DNA of 64,000 nucleotides from Roseiconus nitratireducens. GTDB taxonomy: Bacteria > Planctomycetota > Planctomycetia > Pirellulales > Pirellulaceae. Positions 61,433 through 64,000 of the stretch are shown in pieces (within the stretch, counting starts at the first letter, position 1; every line of letters begins with the position of its first letter). Where the stretch lies: the NCBI RefSeq assembly GCF_008629675.1, contig NZ_VWOX01000002.1, positions 62,001 to 126,000 of the forward strand, given 5' to 3'. A model generated the notes under the pieces. The model had not been told where the DNA came from and did no database searches. It worked only from the letters and a program-made list of their open reading frames with translations. The position numbers and the translations under genes are program-made.

Positions 61433-61902
61433 CGCGGGACGCCCCTGGTTCCAAGGCTCCGGCCTTGGAACCCACTGATCGCCCAGCTCTGCCTGCCCCA
61501 TCACGCCCCGCTGACGGAGCCAGCTTGCAGTACGTTCCCGGGCGGGAGCCCGGGAACGAGGTTGCTCACCTGGTTCCCCCTGGTTTCCCCCTGGTTCCAA
61601 GGCTCCGGCCTTGGAACCCACTGATCTCCCAGGCTCCGCCTGCCCCATCGCGCCCCGCTGGCGGAGCCAGCTTGCAGTGCGTTCCCGGTCGGGAGCCCGG
61701 GAACGAGGTTGCCCCCCCTGGTTCCAAGGCTCCGGCCTTGGAACCCACTGTTCTCCCAGGCTCCGCCTGCCCCATCGCGCCCCGCTGACGGAGCCAGCTT
61801 GCGGCGCGCTCCCGATCTCCGATTTCGGTTCCCCGCACCGGCGAAATCGGCCATACTGTGCCCCGGCGTGATGACAGGGACGAATGACAGGGAGGGCCGG
61901 CC
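61433..61902. other. Non-coding spacer dominated by tandem repeats
   Basis: The 470 bases between the signalling gene and the GIY-YIG gene consist mostly of the repeat block at 61443-61815, then a short unique stretch with the promoter and ribosome site (GGGAGGG) of the next gene. Confidence 0.7.
61443..61815. repeat. Tandem hairpin-bearing repeats, three copies
   Basis: Copies start near 61443, 61589 and 61716 (spacing 146 and 127 bp). Each contains the perfect stem GGTTCCAAGG / CCTTGGAACC (61447-61472, 61593-61618, 61720-61745) and a second stem GTTCCCGG / CCGGGAAC (61534-61557, 61681-61704; degenerate in copy 3), joined by a conserved segment with CCTGCCCCATC and CGGAGCCAGCTTGC. No protein-coding feature in the region is credible; open frames through it only translate the repeat. 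Function unknown; similar dispersed repeats are common in planctomycete genomes. Confidence 0.95.
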
Positions 61903-63087
61903 ATGGACGTGCTCGATTCAAAACAGACGCAATTCGGGTTCGGGGTGGACCCGTTCAACCCACGACCCGCCCGGCCCGTCGAGGCCGTCGGTGGCGATAG
62001 CAAGGACTCACTGCGTCGACAGATCGTCGAATCCTGCCCTCGAGTTCCCGGCGTGTACGGGATGCTCGATCGAACCGGCGACCTGATCTACGTCGGAAAG
62101 AGCAAGTCACTGCGTTCGCGTCTGCTGAGCTACTTCGCCGCGTCCAACGAAGAGGAAAAAGGCGGACGACTGATCGAATCCGCTCGTGCGATCCAGTGGG
62201 AAACGCAACCGAGTGAGTTTGCAGCGTTGCTGCGCGAACAACAGCTGATCCGACAGTTCTCCCCTCGCTGGAATGTCCAAGGGGTGCCCAAGCGCCAGCG
62301 GCCGGTGTACCTGTGTTTGGGACGAGCACCGGCGGCGCAATTCTTTCTTGCGCCCAAGCCGCCGAAGGAATGCCAGGCGATTCAGGGTCCGTTCTTTGGC
62401 GCCAAGCGGATGGGCGTTGCGGTCGACACGCTTAACAAAGTGTTTCAACTTCGTGATTGCAGCCAGAAGCAAACCTTCCAGTTCGCCGAACAACTGTCGC
62501 TGTTCGAGATCGACCATCGACCGGGATGTCTGCGATTGGAGTTGGGGACCTGTCTGGGGCCGTGTGCGGCTGCGTGCACGCAGAAGGAATACGCCAACCA
62601 GGTCGACGCCGCGCAACGTTTCCTCAGCGGTGCAACAGACGAACCGTTGCTCGAGTTGCAGCAGCGAATGGAGTCCGCATCGCGCGACCAGCAGTACGAG
62701 CTTGCCGGTAAGGCTTACCAAAGCCTGCGTTGCTTGCAGTACGTCCACCGCAAGCTGACGATGCTGGCCACGGCGCGGCGATCCTACAACTTTGTGTACG
62801 CCGTCCCCGGGTACGACGGATGCCACACCTGGTACTTGATTCACTGCGGCGAAGTCAGCGCCGTTGCTGCGACACCCGTCGGCCGCGACGCCTATCGTCA
62901 AATGAAACCGATGCTCAGCGCTTGGAAAGCGACATTGGAAAGTTCGGTTCAGCGTGGGCACGGACCGTTTCCCTACACGCTGGGAACAGTTGCTTCCTGG
63001 TTCCGCCAGAACCGGGCTGAATTGAAGCGATCTTTTTCCCCCTCCCAGGCAGGCCGGAAGTATCACCGTCGGTCCATGGTCGCTTGA
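61903..63087 (+). CDS. GIY-YIG nuclease, UvrC N-terminal half type
   Basis: The protein has 394 residues from ATG 61903, preceded by GGGAGGGCC. GIY-YIG catalytic domain: VPGVYGMLDRTGDLIYVGKS, SLRSRLLSYF and the Glu of SEFAALLREQQLIRQ, as in UvrC; then an UVR-like helical segment (ELQQRMESASRDQQYELAGK). A Cys-rich patch (GTCLGPCAAACTQKEY) matches the UvrC Cys cluster region. The RNase H-like endonuclease half and HhH motifs of UvrC are missing, so it would make a single 3' incision at most, as in Cho. It may be a repair or stand-alone nuclease. Confidence 0.88.
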   Translation: MDVLDSKQTQFGFGVDPFNPRPARPVEAVGGDSKDSLRRQIVESCPRVPGVYGMLDRTGDLIYVGKSKSLRSRLLSYFAASNEEEKGGRLIESARAIQWETQPSEFAALLREQQLIRQFSPRWNVQGVPKRQRPVYLCLGRAPAAQFFLAPKPPKECQAIQGPFFGAKRMGVAVDTLNKVFQLRDCSQKQTFQFAEQLSLFEIDHRPGCLRLELGTCLGPCAAACTQKEYANQVDAAQRFLSGATDEPLLELQQRMESASRDQQYELAGKAYQSLRCLQYVHRKLTMLATARRSYNFVYAVPGYDGCHTWYLIHCGEVSAVAATPVGRDAYRQMKPMLSAWKATLESSVQRGHGPFPYTLGTVASWFRQNRAELKRSFSPSQAGRKYHRRSMVA

Positions 63088-63102
63088 CCCGACGGACCAA
63101 TC

Positions 63103-64000
63103 CTACCGATCAGACAGCGATCGGTGCTTGGCCAGCGTATGAGCAAAGTCGGTGACCGTCTGAACGATCGCGCCGAGATCGTCCGTGATCGTGATCAGCG
63201 TGTTGTAGTCGCGATTCGCGGAAATCGTCTTCAGCGCCGGGTAGATCGGTTTTTGGTTCGTCCAGTAGTCACGCCCAAAAAACACCATCGGGCTGGCGTG
63301 TTCAAAGGTTTTGTAGCGGTTCTGGGCGGCATCCTGAAACACTTCCTGGATCGTTCCCTCGTTACCCGGCGTAAAGATCACGCCACAGTTGGCGATCGCC
63401 AACAAGCCCTCCTCACGCACGCTGTTGGCAAAATACTTCGCGATCTTGGTTGCAAAGCAAGTGGGCGGCTCGTGACCGTACAGCCAAGTCGGTATCCCCA
63501 GGCTTTCGCAGGCCGATGACGACGTCAGCGGAAAGCATTCGCAAACGCGAAATGCCGCATCCATCCATTGGGTGATCGGCTGGTATTGGGGGGCCGCGGC
63601 AAGCATCGCATTGGCCTGCTGCAGTTCCTCGTCATCTCGTTCAGCAAACCAGGCACCCAGGTGCGTCGCTTCCATGGCCCCTGGTCCGCCGCCACTGGTA
63701 ACCAACAGCCCCCGACGGGTCAGATCGCGTGCAAGCCGTGCGATCTGCAGATAGAGCTCGGTCCCCCGCGGCATCGAGTGGCCACCCATGATCGCCACCA
63801 CGTTTCGACCTTCGATTAGTTCCTGCAGCGCATCGGTGATCGAATGGTCGTGCAGTCGCCGGGCCAGAGTCACGTACGCATCGGCCGCATGGGCCTGATG
63901 CGTTTGTTGGTAATGCCGAAAGCAGCGGCCGTCCAGGGTTTTCGCATGCCCCTCCGGATCGCCGATCTTGTATCCGCCCAACAGCTCCTCCGGCGTGTAC
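63103..64000 (-). CDS. LOG/lysine-decarboxylase-like (Rossmann nucleotide-binding) protein, 5' end beyond window
   Basis: About 299 residues are visible and the frame stays open to the window edge (before the TTG at 63979-63981 come residues YTPEEL), so the true start is outside. Family marks are VVAIMGGHSMPRGTELYLQI, LLVTSGGGPGAMEATHLGAW (GGGPGxME) and GVIFTPGNEGTIQEVFQDAA (PGGxGTxxE with Asn-Glu in place of Gly-Gly). Members are cytokinin-activating phosphoribohydrolases or nucleotide 5'-monophosphate nucleosidases; planctomycete roles are not known. Convergent with the GIY-YIG gene, with a 15-bp gap. Confidence 0.88.
   Translation of the reverse strand, partial: YTPEELLGGYKIGDPEGHAKTLDGRCFRHYQQTHQAHAADAYVTLARRLHDHSITDALQELIEGRNVVAIMGGHSMPRGTELYLQIARLARDLTRRGLLVTSGGGPGAMEATHLGAWFAERDDEELQQANAMLAAAPQYQPITQWMDAAFRVCECFPLTSSSACESLGIPTWLYGHEPPTCFATKIAKYFANSVREEGLLAIANCGVIFTPGNEGTIQEVFQDAAQNRYKTFEHASPMVFFGRDYWTNQKPIYPALKTISANRDYNTLITITDDLGAIVQTVTDFAHTLAKHRSLSDR

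Noticed and set aside
61163..61921. Minus-strand open frame of 252 codons through the tandem repeats
   Set aside because: Its repeated GSKAGALEPGG wording only translates the non-coding hairpin repeats and overlaps the end of the signalling gene.
62107..63066. Minus-strand open frame opposite the GIY-YIG gene
   Set aside because: The plus-strand protein matches UvrC in detail; the antisense frame is featureless.
1..64000. CRISPR array, tRNA or rRNA genes
   Set aside because: The tandem repeats seen are 15 bp or about 130-146 bp with no unique spacers of CRISPR type; no tRNA or rRNA pattern was recognised by eye.

Overview
The window reads as chromosomal DNA of a planctomycete, most like the marine Pirellulaceae (Rhodopirellula relatives). 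The grounds are four sulfatases, a cytochrome-c/DUF1549/DUF1553 protein (PSD1 type) followed by a DUF1501 protein, Tat-exported Gfo/Idh/MocA oxidoreductases, a planctomycete-type ECF sigma factor with a FecR/LamG anti-sigma partner, and a Flp/Tad pilus locus. This assignment is inferred from gene content. I saw no rRNA, tRNA or CRISPR array.

Layout. 1-10.4 kb: Flp/Tad pilus locus on the minus strand (Flp pilin, CpaB, CpaE, CpaF, TadB, TadC, DUF192, TadE, TadG-like). The secretin gene is displaced beyond a small secreted His-rich gene that runs the other way. 10.5-18.7 kb: a divergent pair of Cys/His-rich secreted proteins, then DUF58, TgpA-like (pseudo)transglutaminase, MoxR ATPase, a His-rich lipoprotein and a PF03773-type permease, mostly joined by 4-base overlaps. 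Four copies of a palindromic word (core GGTCGGACC) lie in non-coding DNA around the His/Cys genes and the pilin gene and suggest one regulon. 18.9-31.1 kb: an Ntn amidohydrolase and a sulfatase on the minus strand, then a plus-strand operon of sigma factor, FecR/LamG anti-sigma, sulfatase, PSD1 protein, DUF1501 protein and GH16 glycosidase, which looks like sulfated polysaccharide use under a substrate-sensing sigma system.

31.4-48 kb: glycosyltransferase and hypothetical protein, Gfo/Idh/MocA oxidoreductases, a BNR sialidase-like protein, a TauD dioxygenase / MFS / TauE-SafE operon, a sulfatase with a CSGSR active site, an LRR protein and a PQQ-propeller protein. 48-50.5 kb: a sulfatase fused to an alpha/beta hydrolase. 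50.7-58.5 kb: a minus-strand operon of TolC-like outer membrane protein, HlyD adaptor, GAF-like/HlyD adaptor, M50 protease fused to an adaptor, and an endonuclease/exonuclease/phosphatase family protein. It looks like an export or envelope machine with no ABC or RND engine. 59-64 kb: a PAS-GGDEF-HD protein with a lost GYP signature, a tandem hairpin-repeat block, a GIY-YIG (UvrC N-half) protein and a LOG-family protein cut by the window edge.

The two most interesting systems are the M50/HlyD/TolC operon and the putative His/Cys metal regulon with its shared palindromic operator. Also worth a look are the 15-bp in-frame repeats, the transglutaminase with an altered catalytic triad, the sulfatase-hydrolase fusion and several palindromic repeat elements.
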